Below the pieces are notes generated by a model that searched no databases, had not been told where the DNA came from, and worked only from the letters and a program-made list of their open reading frames with translations. Of a stretch of DNA of 64,000 nt, positions 27,789-36,033 are shown one piece after another. The number at the start of each line of letters is the position of its first letter. Within the stretch, counting starts at the first letter, position 1. Source of the DNA: AP-15 sp963814865. Its GTDB lineage: Bacteria; Pseudomonadota; Alphaproteobacteria; ATCC43930; CGMCC-115725. The position numbers and the translations under genes are program-made. The stretch spans positions 161,323-225,322 of the forward strand of contig CAWFEN010000016.1 in assembly GCA_963814865.1 (NCBI GenBank), written 5' to 3'.

Positions 27789-28010
27789 ATGAAACCGCGC
27801 TTGATGCGTCTCGATCAGGTCGCCCGGCAAATGAATGCCTGGCTGCTCGCCATCGCAATTGGGCTGGGCATGCTCGACCTTACCGTTCTGGTGGCAAAAT
27901 GCATGCCGGTTCTGCCGCCGCTGAACGCGGACGCCGGCGCCGACAGCACCACCCATTCGGTCGCGCCCGCCCCGGAATCCCCCGTCGCCGCTTCGCGCGG
28001 TTCGAGCTGA
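27789..28010 (+). CDS. Small single-span membrane protein, hypothetical
   Basis: The 73-residue frame begins MKPRLMRLDQVARQ. One hydrophobic segment follows (AWLLAIAIGLGMLDLTVLVA), then a Pro/Ala/Ser-rich tail ending APESPVAASRGSS. The basic N-terminus suggests that it stays inside. Longer upstream starts give poor composition. No family was recognised. It stands alone between the SDR gene and a minus-strand small ORF. Confidence 0.5.
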   Translation: MKPRLMRLDQVARQMNAWLLAIAIGLGMLDLTVLVAKCMPVLPPLNADAGADSTTHSVAPAPESPVAASRGSS

Positions 28011-28096
28011 CTGGATCGGGGCTCCAGGCGGTGCAATTCCGGACGTGCGAAGCGGGGCCGAGTCGCGGCTCTGGTTCCCGCATCGGCTGCACTATC

Positions 28097-28309
28097 CTAT
28101 AAGATTTTTCCCCTGAACGCGGCGAGGGGGTCGCGGCCGCGCCGGTGAGTGCGAAGATCTTCGATCTCTGCCGCGCGTTTTTGCAGTGCTTCGCGATCGG
28201 CAATACTGACGGTGCCTTGGGTTCTTACGACACAGGCGGTAGGGCAGCGAGTGACGCCTTTGGTGTGAATGAATGCGGCAACTGCAGCCTCGTAATCGCT
28301 CTGGGACAT
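28097..28309 (-). CDS. Small conserved protein with TRCPTAC motif
   Basis: The 70-residue product starts MSQSDYEAAVAAFIHTKGVT. It contains RCPTACVVRTQGTVSIADRE and then a helical, charged end (ALQKRAAEIEDLRTHRRG). Small proteins with the same opening and the CPTAC motif are familiar from rhizobia and related alphaproteobacteria, with no known function. The two cysteines of CPTAC might bind metal or be redox-active, which is inference. The ATG at 28309 is preferred over an upstream frame extension. Confidence 0.62.
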   Translation of the reverse strand: MSQSDYEAAVAAFIHTKGVTRCPTACVVRTQGTVSIADREALQKRAAEIEDLRTHRRGRDPLAAFRGKIL

Positions 28310-28545
28310 GATTTGCTTTCCACGGCTCGGCGGGCCATTTCCGTCTGTCGACAAATCTAAGCGGAAAGCGCGAAATTCTCCTCAAAATTGATGGTTAAGC
28401 TGCCGACATTCATGGTTAATGAAGCTTCGGCGTTATCCGCCGGACCTCCTGCCGCGCCGCGGCGATGCGTTCGGCCGTCTCGGCGGTCAGCACGCCCATT
28501 CGCCGTGCATCCTGTGATCGCGCGGGTCTGCACTTCTTGACCGAC

Positions 28546-28716
28546 AGAAGGTGCGCGCCGGCAGGCGCTGGAACGGCTGCCGATCGGCCGCCCGGGAATG
28601 TGACCGGCATCGCCCGGGGCATCCTGTTCCTCGCCTCGGATGATGCCGCCTTGATGACCGGTTCCGGCCTCGCCACCGATGGCGGACTACCGCTCAGCGG
28701 CTATGGGCTGACCCCG
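28546..28716 (+). pseudogene. Remnant of an SDR C-terminus
   Basis: Two adjoining frames read RRQALERLPIGRPG and then NVTGIARGILFLASDDAALM followed by TGSGLATDGGL, which is the typical end of an SDR. A one-base shift in the ccggga run separates them. An in-frame stop precedes the first part, and no SDR N-terminus lies upstream. This is a decayed gene fragment; it does not match the intact SDR at 26799 closely. Confidence 0.65.
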
Positions 28717-28854
28717 GCCGCCATCGTCGATCTGATCGCATTCCTGCCGTCGCTGGTCTTGCCGATCGTGCAGGTTGCGGCGCGCCGAATATCAGAAGGG
28801 CTGGGTCGCAGGTGTGTCTGCGGCCCAGCCCTCGCTTGCGAAATCGGCTCGAGC

Positions 28855-29130
28855 TCAGGCCGTCGCGCCGCGGGTCGCGGTTTTTGCAGCTTTACGCCGC
28901 AGCCACGTCGCCCCGCCGATGCCGGCGATACCAACCGGCATCAGCGCCCAGGTCGCGGGCTCCGGGGCAGCCACCGTCGCCGACGTCAGCGAGATGCCGT
29001 CGATCAGCGAAATCGGCGGGGCACCACTCGGCGTTCCGATAGCCAGGAACGAAAGTAATTCGCTCGCTCCACTGGCGGTGAAAACAAAGTTCTCTAGCTC
29101 CCACGAGCTGAAGCCTTGATAAGGAGGATC
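28855..29130 (-). pseudogene. Remnant of a PEP-CTERM exported protein
   Basis: The minus strand encodes YQGFSSWELENFVFTASGAS, then ELLSFLAIGTPSGAPPISLI, and a C-terminal PEP-CTERM tail: APEPATWALMPVGIAGIGGA, then WLRRKAAKTATR. The preceding body is typical of PEP-CTERM proteins. Upstream the frame becomes Arg-rich with no signal peptide, so the N-terminal half is missing or frameshifted. PEP-CTERM proteins are processed by exosortase, which is not in this window. The remnant may still be a real gene if an upstream indel is an error. Confidence 0.6.
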
Positions 29131-29383
29131 GCCGCTGTTGTGTAAAAGATGCCGACAGCGGCTTCGGCAAACTCGGTCGGCGCGCGCCGCGGGGGCGGCC
29201 AACGGCGGGGTTGTCGCTATTCCTTGTCGGGGACGCCGGCTTCGAGCTCTTCGAGCCAGACCGTGGCGTCGGCGTCGGAGGGGGCGCGCCGACTGCCTCG
29301 CAAGCGAAAGTGAGCTGCACATTGTGGAGAGGGTATAGTGTCGACAGCAACAAGAAGGGGGCGAGCATCGGAGGCCGTGCCCG

Positions 29384-30511
29384 GTGACCATCGGTTTCGA
29401 GGTAGTGGCGCGGGAGGGGGCGGCGCGGCGGGGGCGGCTCGCGACCGCGCACGGCGTCGTCGACACTCCGGTCTTCATGCCGGTCGGCACCGCCGCGACG
29501 GTCAAGGCGATGACGCCCGAAGGCGTCGCCGCCAGCGGCGCGCGGATGCTCCTCGGCAACACCTATCACCTGATGCTGCGGCCCGGCGCCGAGCGCATCG
29601 CCGCCCTCGGCGGGCTGCACCGCTTCATGAACTGGCCGCACGCGATCCTGACCGATTCCGGCGGGTTCCAGGTTATGTCGCTGGCGAAGCTGCGCAAGAT
29701 CGGCGAGGACGGCGTCGCCTTTCGCTCGCATCTCGACGGCAGCGCCCATCTGTTGACCCCGGAACGCTCGGTCGAGATCCAGCAGCTGCTCGGCGCCGAC
29801 GTGACGATGGCGCTCGATGAATGCACGCCCTTCCCGGCGCCGCGCGAGGCGGTCGAGACCTCGATGGAATTGACCATGCGCTGGGCCGAGCGGTCGCGCC
29901 GCGCCTTTGCCGAGCGGCCGGGGCACGGCGTCTTCGGGATCGTCCAGGGCGGGGTCGATCACGATCTGCGCCTGCGCTCGGCGGCAAGGCTGACCGGGAT
30001 CGGCTTTGACGGCTACGCGGTCGGCGGCCTCGCGGTCGGCGAGGGACAGCGCATGATGTTCGAGGTGCTAGACGCGGCGGTGCCGGCCCTGCCCGAGGAC
30101 CGCCCGCGCTATCTGATGGGGGTCGGCAAGCCGGCCGATCTGGTCGGCGCGGTACGGCGCGGCATCGACCTGTTCGATTGCGTGCTGCCGACCCGATCGG
30201 GCCGCACCGCGCAGGCCTTCACCCGGCACGGAGCGCTGAACCTGCGCAACGCCCGCCATGCCGACGACCCGGCGCCGCTCGACCCGGAATGCCGCTGCCC
30301 GGCCTGCACCGGCTACAGCCGCGCCTATCTGCACCATCTGTGCCGCTGCGGCGAGATCCTCGGCGCGATGCTGCTGACCGCGCACAATCTGCGCTATTAT
30401 GCCGATCTGATGACGGCGATGCGGACGGCGATCGAGACCGGCACGCTTGCCGCTTTCGCCGCCGGTTTTGCCGAAGCGCAGGCGCAATCGTCGCGGGAGC
30501 GAGGCGAATGA
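29384..30511 (+). CDS. tgt: tRNA-guanine(34) transglycosylase
   Basis: The 375-residue product is full length. FMPVGTAATVKAMTPEGV and LTDSGGFQVMSLAKLRKIGE hold the active-site Asp and substrate loop, and GVFGIVQGGVDHDLRLRSA lies mid-protein. The nucleophile region is GIDLFDCVLPTRSGRTAQAF, and the zinc site is DPECRCPACTGYSRAYLHHL with the three Cys and one His. It inserts preQ1 for guanine at position 34 of GUN tRNAs. GTG start. It overlaps queF by ATGA, so the queuosine genes are coupled. Confidence 0.95.
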   Translation: MTIGFEVVAREGAARRGRLATAHGVVDTPVFMPVGTAATVKAMTPEGVAASGARMLLGNTYHLMLRPGAERIAALGGLHRFMNWPHAILTDSGGFQVMSLAKLRKIGEDGVAFRSHLDGSAHLLTPERSVEIQQLLGADVTMALDECTPFPAPREAVETSMELTMRWAERSRRAFAERPGHGVFGIVQGGVDHDLRLRSAARLTGIGFDGYAVGGLAVGEGQRMMFEVLDAAVPALPEDRPRYLMGVGKPADLVGAVRRGIDLFDCVLPTRSGRTAQAFTRHGALNLRNARHADDPAPLDPECRCPACTGYSRAYLHHLCRCGEILGAMLLTAHNLRYYADLMTAMRTAIETGTLAAFAAGFAEAQAQSSRERGE

Positions 30512-30966
30512 CCGAACCGCCGGCCCTGACCCAGCTCGGCCGGCCGATCCGGCTGCCGTCCTCGCCGGCGGCGGCGCTGCTCGAAACCGTGCCGAACCCG
30601 CATCCGGGGTTGCTCTACCTGGTTCGCTTCACCTGTCCCGAATTCACCTCGCTGTGCCCGGTCACCGGCCAGCCCGATTTCGCCCATCTCGTCATCGATT
30701 ACGTGCCGGAGGCGGCGATCCTCGAAAGCAAATCGCTGAAGCTCTATCTCGGCGCCTTCCGCAATCACGCGGCATTCCACGAGGACTGCACGCTCGGCAT
30801 TGCCCGCCGGCTCGTCGAAGCCCTGGCGCCGCGCTGGCTCAGGATCGGCGGCTATTGGTATCCGCGCGGCGGCATTCCGATCGACGTGTTCTATCAGACT
30901 TGTGAGCCGCCGGCCGGGCTGTGGGTGCCCGATCCGGGGGTGGCGCCGTATCGCGGCCGCGGCTGA
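30508..30966 (+). CDS. queF: NADPH-dependent 7-cyano-7-deazaguanine (preQ0) reductase
   Basis: The 152-residue product is a type I (short) QueF. FTSLCPVTGQPDFAHLVIDY contains the catalytic Cys that forms the thioimide with preQ0. ESKSLKLYLGAFRNHAAFHE is the QueF motif for NADPH and substrate. GGIPIDVFYQTCEPPAGLWV and the C-terminal VAPYRGRG are conserved. It makes preQ1 for Tgt. ATG overlaps the tgt stop. Its last 106 bases are also present, diverged, just before queG. Confidence 0.94.
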   Translation: MTEPPALTQLGRPIRLPSSPAAALLETVPNPHPGLLYLVRFTCPEFTSLCPVTGQPDFAHLVIDYVPEAAILESKSLKLYLGAFRNHAAFHEDCTLGIARRLVEALAPRWLRIGGYWYPRGGIPIDVFYQTCEPPAGLWVPDPGVAPYRGRG

Positions 30967-31104
30967 GGATGGCGAACGCGATCCGCGATCGGGCTTTGGT
31001 CGAGGGGTTCGACGCGGTCGGGTTTGCCGGGCGCGGCTCGATGCTGCGGCGCGCGCCGGGCTCGGCGAGTTCATCGCCCGCCTCCATCACGGCGATATGG
31101 GCTG
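30861..31104 (+). repeat. Diverged direct duplication, left copy (queF 3' end plus queG 5' remnant)
   Basis: This segment pairs with 34731-34986. Shared runs include cggcattccgatcgacgtgttct, gccggccgggctgtgg and tcgcggccgcggctgaggatggcgaac. The left copy has the intact queF end but a shortened, frame-disrupted queG start (a 12-base and a 1-base gap relative to the right copy). The copies differ at many positions, so the duplication is old or one copy came from a related strain. Confidence 0.85.
30969..31104 (+). pseudogene. queG 5' remnant
   Basis: The frame begins MANAIRDRALVEGFDAVGFA, as does intact queG (MANPIREAIRDRALAAGFDA). It then shifts out of frame at gccgggcgcggc and ends after about 45 codons of homology. 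It is followed at once by the convergent end of the cysteine hydrolase gene. It marks the left edge of the inserted segment. Confidence 0.8.
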
Positions 31105-31113
31105 TCGTGGCCT

Positions 31114-31689
31114 TCACATCGGGTCCGCGGCGGCAGCAATTTCCGGATGATCTGACATCAAATGTTGGCAGGACGCGACAGTGACGGGACCGCCGGGGGC
31201 GATGAGGTCCGACCAGATGAAGTTGTGATGCTCTATGATTTTGGTGGCCGACAGGTGCGGGCGATCGGAGGTGGTGTGGCCATCCGCAGCCGCCCAGGTT
31301 TTGAAACCCCTGGCAGTTGAGGACCGCACCGTGGTGTCGACGCAGAAATCGGTCGCCCATCCGGTGATGATCACCCGACCGCAGCCTCGCTCTCGCAACA
31401 GCGCCTCCAGGCGGGTGCCGAGGAAGCTGTCGCAGGCCGTCTTGCTGACGGTCGCGTCGCCCGCGCAGCGTCTCAGCGCAGGCAGGATTTGCCAGCCGGC
31501 GGTTCCGGGTTCGAGCACATCGCCGGGCGGACCGTCGTGCTGCACCCAGATGACCACGCCGCCGCGCGCTCGAACCCATTGCGCGAGCGCGTTCAACCGC
31601 TCGACGAGGCCTGCGGCGTCGTGGCGAGGCGGGTTCGCGGGCCCGAACGAGCCCGCCTGCATGTCGATTATTACCAAGGCGTCGCCCAT
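31114..31689 (-). CDS. Isochorismatase-like cysteine hydrolase
   Basis: The 191-residue product has the fold's catalytic triad: Asp in ALVIIDMQAGSF (about residue 8), Lys in ATVSKTACDSFLGT, and Cys in IITGWATDFCVDTTVRS (about residue 117). The cis-peptide region GWATDFCV is standard. Such enzymes hydrolyse N-carbamoyl compounds, nicotinamide or isochorismate; substrate unknown. ATG at 31689 is chosen over a TTG one codon upstream. It lies in the segment between the queF/queG duplication copies, next to a nitroreductase-like gene on the same strand. Confidence 0.85.
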   Translation of the reverse strand: MGDALVIIDMQAGSFGPANPPRHDAAGLVERLNALAQWVRARGGVVIWVQHDGPPGDVLEPGTAGWQILPALRRCAGDATVSKTACDSFLGTRLEALLRERGCGRVIITGWATDFCVDTTVRSSTARGFKTWAAADGHTTSDRPHLSATKIIEHHNFIWSDLIAPGGPVTVASCQHLMSDHPEIAAAADPM

Positions 31690-31726
31690 CAATCGCCTCG
31701 TCCGCTGAGGGAGATGACTTATCGGT

Positions 31727-33037
31727 CTACCGATGCCAAATTGCCATGTGGGCCGCGTGCGTTGCCCCGTAGACGCCCGGACGGAAGAATTTATCGTAAT
31801 AGTCGGTATCCAAATGGTGAGCCTGCATGAACCACATCAGATGCATGGCGTCGACGCCGCCGGGAAACCGCCCGTACGTCTCGTAAATGTAGTTGCAGAT
31901 CGCCTTGGTGCACGCGATGCCTTCTTCGCTGATCTCGACCGTCCCCTCCCGATGTTCGGCGTCGGACATCAGGTACGGCGACTGCACAGGGCCGGCTGAT
32001 GCGGCATGTTTGCGCAGCATTGGGGTGAGGACCGCGTCGACTGCGGCATCCATGCTCGCAAAATAAGGCGGACAATAAGCCTGGAAGACACCATCCAGTC
32101 CCACCGGATGCGCCAGGATCGACGCGCCGTGGGGAACGATGGTCCGAAAGCCGAGCACCTCGAACACCTGACGCGACAGAAATCCACAATGCATCCAGCC
32201 CCCGATCCCCAGGGCTTCGGTCGCGAGAAACATGTTCTGGCAGATCGTCGCCGGCTCGCTGAACATGAAATAGCAAGCCTGTCGCTCCAGATGCGATAGC
32301 GGCAGGATATCCCCTTCGTCGAGGAAGCCGCTCGCGAGCCATTTCTCGGTCCCGGCCGGACGAAAACCCTGTCGGTCGTCGACGACATTCATGCCTCGGC
32401 CGTCCCGTGCCGCGAACCGTTCGAGCCGTCTGTCGACGAATTGGGCGATCAGTCCGATCAGGGAAAAGGTCACGTCGCAGATCGGCATGAACAGCGTCGA
32501 TCCCGGCATATTGGAATCCCACAGATTGTGCCCCGAGAGCGGCGGGACGCGGCGAGGAATATCGAGCCGTCCCTGCCTCAATTCCTTGCGGTGCTGCCGG
32601 TAGAGTGCGAGGACTGTCTCCCGCTCGCCGGGGTTGGCGACCTCCCGAAATTCGCTGGCCGAGGCGGCGGGGTCGATTACCTGGACCCCCTGGTCATTCG
32701 TGAAGAACAGCGCGGTGCGGCGACCGCGCGACGTGCTGGGGAAGGTCCGCCCGTCGCCGGAACGGTAAGGAAGCGGCCGACTTTGGTCCCACAGTGCCGT
32801 ACCGGAAAAACCGACCCCGGCGGCCACGAGCACTGCTTCTTCCAGATCGCTCAAGGGAACCGGCTCTCGCTGCGATTTGTACCTGAATGGGCCCTCGGTC
32901 ATCTCGAAGCCCAAGCCGAAGCGGCGCGATCTCCTGGCATACAGCGCCTCGAAGAGAGGGTATTCCCAGAGTTTGGAGAACGGGTCGGATGGGGGATGTG
33001 CCGGCATCGGAGCAATCCTCGGAATTCGCTGCGCCAT
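31727..33037 (-). CDS. Nitroreductase-superfamily-like protein, large and divergent
   Basis: The 436-residue product begins after a short leader with LFEALYARRSRRFGLGFEMT and PLSDLEEAVLVAAGVG, the pattern of the FMN-binding nitroreductase fold. Near residue 270 it has EPATICQNMFLATEALGIGG, which matches the second conserved helix of that fold. The stretch between them and the C-terminal 150 residues (TKAICNYIYETYGRFPGGVD) are not typical, and the protein is twice the usual size. A flavin-dependent redox function is inferred. It is divergent from a MocR regulator, which probably controls it, and 37 bases upstream of the cysteine hydrolase gene. Confidence 0.6.
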   Translation of the reverse strand: MAQRIPRIAPMPAHPPSDPFSKLWEYPLFEALYARRSRRFGLGFEMTEGPFRYKSQREPVPLSDLEEAVLVAAGVGFSGTALWDQSRPLPYRSGDGRTFPSTSRGRRTALFFTNDQGVQVIDPAASASEFREVANPGERETVLALYRQHRKELRQGRLDIPRRVPPLSGHNLWDSNMPGSTLFMPICDVTFSLIGLIAQFVDRRLERFAARDGRGMNVVDDRQGFRPAGTEKWLASGFLDEGDILPLSHLERQACYFMFSEPATICQNMFLATEALGIGGWMHCGFLSRQVFEVLGFRTIVPHGASILAHPVGLDGVFQAYCPPYFASMDAAVDAVLTPMLRKHAASAGPVQSPYLMSDAEHREGTVEISEEGIACTKAICNYIYETYGRFPGGVDAMHLMWFMQAHHLDTDYYDKFFRPGVYGATHAAHMAIWHR

Positions 33038-33069
33038 CGGGGTCGCACGACCGCGAAGTTACGCTTTAC

Positions 33070-33088
33070 CGGTCCGCCAAAACGGTCC
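33070..33088. promoter_or_regulatory. Possible MocR operator: CGGTCC direct repeat
   Basis: In the 100-base gap between the divergent nitroreductase-like and mocR-type genes, CGGTCC occurs twice, at 33070-33075 and 33083-33088, with a 13-base period, next to an AT-rich stretch tttaatcgatcttgatag. MocR-family regulators bind direct repeats near divergent promoters. The assignment is only positional. Confidence 0.3.
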
Positions 33089-33137
33089 AATTTAATCGAT
33101 CTTGATAGACCACTTTATCCGAAGAGAAAACATTTCG

Positions 33138-34649
33138 ATGCGGTCGCAAGGTAGCGCCGAACTCTATGAAGTGCGGTTGGACCGGACGAGCGGCACGCCG
33201 CTCTTTCGGCAGATATACAGGCAAGTTCGGTCAGCCGTGCTGTCGGGCGTCCTCGGTCCCGATACGAAACTCCCTGCCACCCGCGCGATGGCATCCAAAC
33301 TGAGGGTCGCGCGGGCCTCGGTGGTCGCGGCCTACGAGCAGCTGCTCGCGGAGGGCTACGTCGAGGGCCGGCGCGGATCGGGAACCTTTGTTTCCACCGA
33401 TTTTATCGATCATGGCGGGTCACCACGCCTGCGCGCGGCACGCCGGGTCGTGAAGCCGCGACCGCTTCCCGGTCCCGCACAAGCGTTCGCGGAATTCGAG
33501 CGGCCGACCGCCCGGACAGAAGGCCGGCCGTTCAACACGGGTCGCACCTTGATTGACGCGCGCACTGCGGAAATCTGGCGCATGCTGACCCGCAGAGCCG
33601 CCCGGTCGCTCGAAAGCTGCGACCTCGGCTACACCGACCCGTGCGGGCTGATCGAGCTGCGCCGAACCATTTGCGATTACCTCCGCGTGGCTCGGGCAGT
33701 CCGGTGCGATCCGGAGCAGATCGTCGTCACCGCTGGCGCACAACACGCGATCGACATTGCGATCCGGGTGATACTTACGCCCGGTGATGAGGTTTGGGTC
33801 GAAGACCCCGGTTACCCGCTGACCCACGCCCTGCTGTTGCTGGCCAAAACGCGACCGCATCCGATCCCGGTCGATGCCCAGGGCATCGACGTCGGCCTTG
33901 GGCGCCGAGCAGCGCCCACGGCTCGCGCCGTTTTTGTGACGCCGTCCCACCAGTTTCCGACGGGTGTCGTACTTTCGATGGCGCGGCGGCTGGAATTGCT
34001 GGCGTGGGCCCGCGCGAGCGGTGCGTTCATCATCGAGGACGACTACACCAGCGAGTTCCGCTACTCGGGCCCACCGCTCGCGTCGCTCCAGGGTCTCGAT
34101 GAGGATGCGCGGGTGATCTATGTCGGGACGCTCAACAAGGCTCTTTTCCCAGGGTTGCGGATTGGCTACGCGGTGGTGCCTAACGCGCTGCTGCCCGCGT
34201 TTGCCAATGCCCGCTATCTGATGGATCGCCAGCCGCCGACCCTCTATCAGAAGGTCGTTGCCGCTTTCATGGAGCAAGGCCATTTTGCGGCACATATCCG
34301 GCGCACTCGACAGATGTATCGGGAGCAGCGGGATGCCTTGGCAGTGACACTTGCACACCGGGCGGCGGATCATCTCGAAGTCACCGTCCCTGATCAGGGT
34401 ATGCATCTGGTCGCTTATCTCAACCACGGAATATCGGACACCGAGATCGAAAGTGCCGCGCTGCGAGCCGGTATTATCGTGCGGGCGACCAGCCGATTTT
34501 ACCGATCGGCCTCGCCGCGCCCAGGCTTGATGCTGGGCTTCAGCGGCTTCCCTCGCCAACTGATCGTGCCCGCCGCCGAGAGGCTGGCAGCCCTTGTCGC
34601 CAGCGCATCACCGGGTGCCTCCGCGGTGTCGCCGCACCGGCCGGAATGA
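33138..34649 (+). CDS. MocR/PdxR-family transcriptional regulator (GntR N-domain, aminotransferase-like C-domain)
   Basis: The 503-residue product has a GntR winged helix at residues 15-80 (LFRQIYRQVRSAVLSGVLGP, LPATRAMASKLRVARASVVA, YEQLLAEGYVEGRRGSGTFV). A long linker leads to a fold-type I aminotransferase domain with DLGYTDPCGLIELRRTI, EDPGYPLTHALL, IIEDDYTSEFRYSG and the PLP Lys in YVGTLNKALFPGLRIGY. Such proteins use PLP or an amino compound as effector. ATG at 33138 is chosen; a TTG at 33102 is possible. It is divergent from the nitroreductase-like gene and likely controls the module between the two queF/queG repeat copies. Confidence 0.92.
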   Translation: MRSQGSAELYEVRLDRTSGTPLFRQIYRQVRSAVLSGVLGPDTKLPATRAMASKLRVARASVVAAYEQLLAEGYVEGRRGSGTFVSTDFIDHGGSPRLRAARRVVKPRPLPGPAQAFAEFERPTARTEGRPFNTGRTLIDARTAEIWRMLTRRAARSLESCDLGYTDPCGLIELRRTICDYLRVARAVRCDPEQIVVTAGAQHAIDIAIRVILTPGDEVWVEDPGYPLTHALLLLAKTRPHPIPVDAQGIDVGLGRRAAPTARAVFVTPSHQFPTGVVLSMARRLELLAWARASGAFIIEDDYTSEFRYSGPPLASLQGLDEDARVIYVGTLNKALFPGLRIGYAVVPNALLPAFANARYLMDRQPPTLYQKVVAAFMEQGHFAAHIRRTRQMYREQRDALAVTLAHRAADHLEVTVPDQGMHLVAYLNHGISDTEIESAALRAGIIVRATSRFYRSASPRPGLMLGFSGFPRQLIVPAAERLAALVASASPGASAVSPHRPE

Positions 34650-34730
34650 TCGTCTGTCAAGCAAAGCAGCGGTTCGGCCGCGTGGTGAATCGCGTGAATG
34701 CGAGTATGTGGGGAGCGTGCAGATGAGGCA

Positions 34731-34836
34731 TCCCCGCGGCGGCATTCCGATCGACGTGTTCTGTCAGAGTGGTGAACCGCCGGCCGGGCTGTGGCTGCCC
34801 GACCCGGGTGTGGCGCCCTGTCGCGGCCGCGGCTGA
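34731..34836 (+). pseudogene. queF 3' remnant
   Basis: The frame reads PRGGIPIDVFCQSGEPPAGL, then WLPDPGVAPCRGRG and a stop. It matches the last 35 residues of QueF but with substitutions (FCQSG for FYQTC, PCRGRG for PYRGRG). No catalytic Cys or NADPH motif is present, so it is nonfunctional. It lies two bases before the queG ATG, in the same arrangement as the ancestral operon. Confidence 0.8.
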
Positions 34837-34986
34837 GGATGGCGAACCCGATCCGCGAGGCGATCCGCGACCGGGCGTTGGCGGCAGGTTTCGACGCGGT
34901 CGGGTTTGCTGCGGCGCGGCTCGACGCGGCGGCGCGCGCCGGGCTCGAAGAATTCATCGGCCGCGGCTATCACGGCGATATGGGCT
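34731..34986 (+). repeat. Diverged direct duplication, right copy (queF 3' remnant plus queG 5' end)
   Basis: This is the partner of 30861-31104. It contains a queF fragment without a start, ending CRGRG and stop at 34836, and the intact start of queG. The two copies bracket about 3.6 kb that carry the hydrolase, nitroreductase-like and MocR genes. The layout fits either insertion through homologous queF/queG sequence or a duplication with later loss. Confidence 0.85.
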
Positions 34987-35988
34987 GGCTCGCCGGCACC
35001 GAGACGCGGCGCGGCGACCCGGCGGCGCTGTGGCCCGAGGCGCGGACCGTCGTCGTGCTCGGCGTCAATTATGCGCCGGCGGACGATCCGCTGGCGCTCG
35101 CCTGCAAGGCCGGATTGCGGCATCGTCTCGGTCTATGCGCGCGGCCGCGACTATCACGACACCCTGAAGCGCCGGCTGCGCGTGCTCGCCCGCTGGATCG
35201 AGGAGCGCTGGCCGGGCGCGCTGAAGCTCTTTGTCGACACCGCCCCGGTCATGGAAAAGCCGCTGGCCGAGCGTGCCGGGCTCGGCTGGCAGGGCAAGCA
35301 CACCAACCTCGTGTCGCGGGATTTCGGCTCGTGGCTGTTTCTCGGCGAGATCTATCTGAGCCTCGAGCTCGAACCCGATGCCGCCGAGCGCGACCATTGC
35401 GGGTCGTGCCGGCACTGTCTCGATGCTTGCCCGACCGCGGCGTTTCCGGCCCCGCACCAGCTCGACGCCCGGCGCTGCATCTCGTATCTGACGATCGAGC
35501 ACAAGGGGATGATCCCCTTGGAGCTGCGCCCGCTGATCGGCAACCGGATCTATGGCTGCGACGATTGTCTCGCGGTGTGCCCGTGGAACAAGTTCGCCCG
35601 CGCCGCCCACGAGCCCGACTTTCTGCCGCGCGAGGCGCTGACGGCGCCGCGCCTCGCAGCACTCGCCGCCCTCGACGACGCGGCCTTCCGCCGGCTGTTC
35701 GCGGGCTCGCCGGTCAAACGCATCGGCCGCGACCGGTTTCTGCGCAACGTGCTGATCGCGATCGGCAACGCGACGCCGGGCGACGCCGAACTGTCCGCTG
35801 CGGCACGGCGCTGTCTCGACGATCCCTCGCCGCTGGTCCGCGCCACCGCCATCTGGGCCTTGGCCCGGCTGGTGCCGGTCGTGCACGCGGCCGAGCGCGC
35901 GCGGCGGCGCGACCGGGAACAGGACCCTGTCGTCGTCGCGGAGTGGGAACGGGCCATCCCCGACCTCGCGGCGAGCCTCGCGCGATGA
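34839..35988 (+). CDS. queG: Epoxyqueuosine reductase, with an apparent one-base frameshift
   Basis: The N-terminal frame from ATG 34839 has AGFDAVGFAAARLDAAAR, YHGDMGWLAGTETRRGDPAA and VVVLGVNYAPADDPLAL. It shifts near 35106-35107. The following frame contains VYARGRDYHDTLKRRL, the GLGWQGKHTNLVSRDFGSW region, two ferredoxin-type [4Fe-4S] motifs (CGSCRHCLDACPTAAF and CDDCLAVCPWNKF) and a HEAT-like C-terminal end. Dropping one A of the aa run gives ALACRPDCGIVSVYARG and a normal protein of about 382 residues. QueG makes queuosine from epoxyqueuosine with a cobalamin and iron-sulphur cofactor. Confidence 0.9.
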
Positions 35989-36033
35989 GAACGATTGCCG
36001 GACCGGCGACTGATCGCGATGCCGGCGGCGCGC

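Noticed and set aside
34906..35110. Alternative queG start at 34906
   Set aside because: That frame is Arg-rich until the frameshift point; the true N-terminus MANPIREAIRDRALAAGFDA lies in the 34839 frame.
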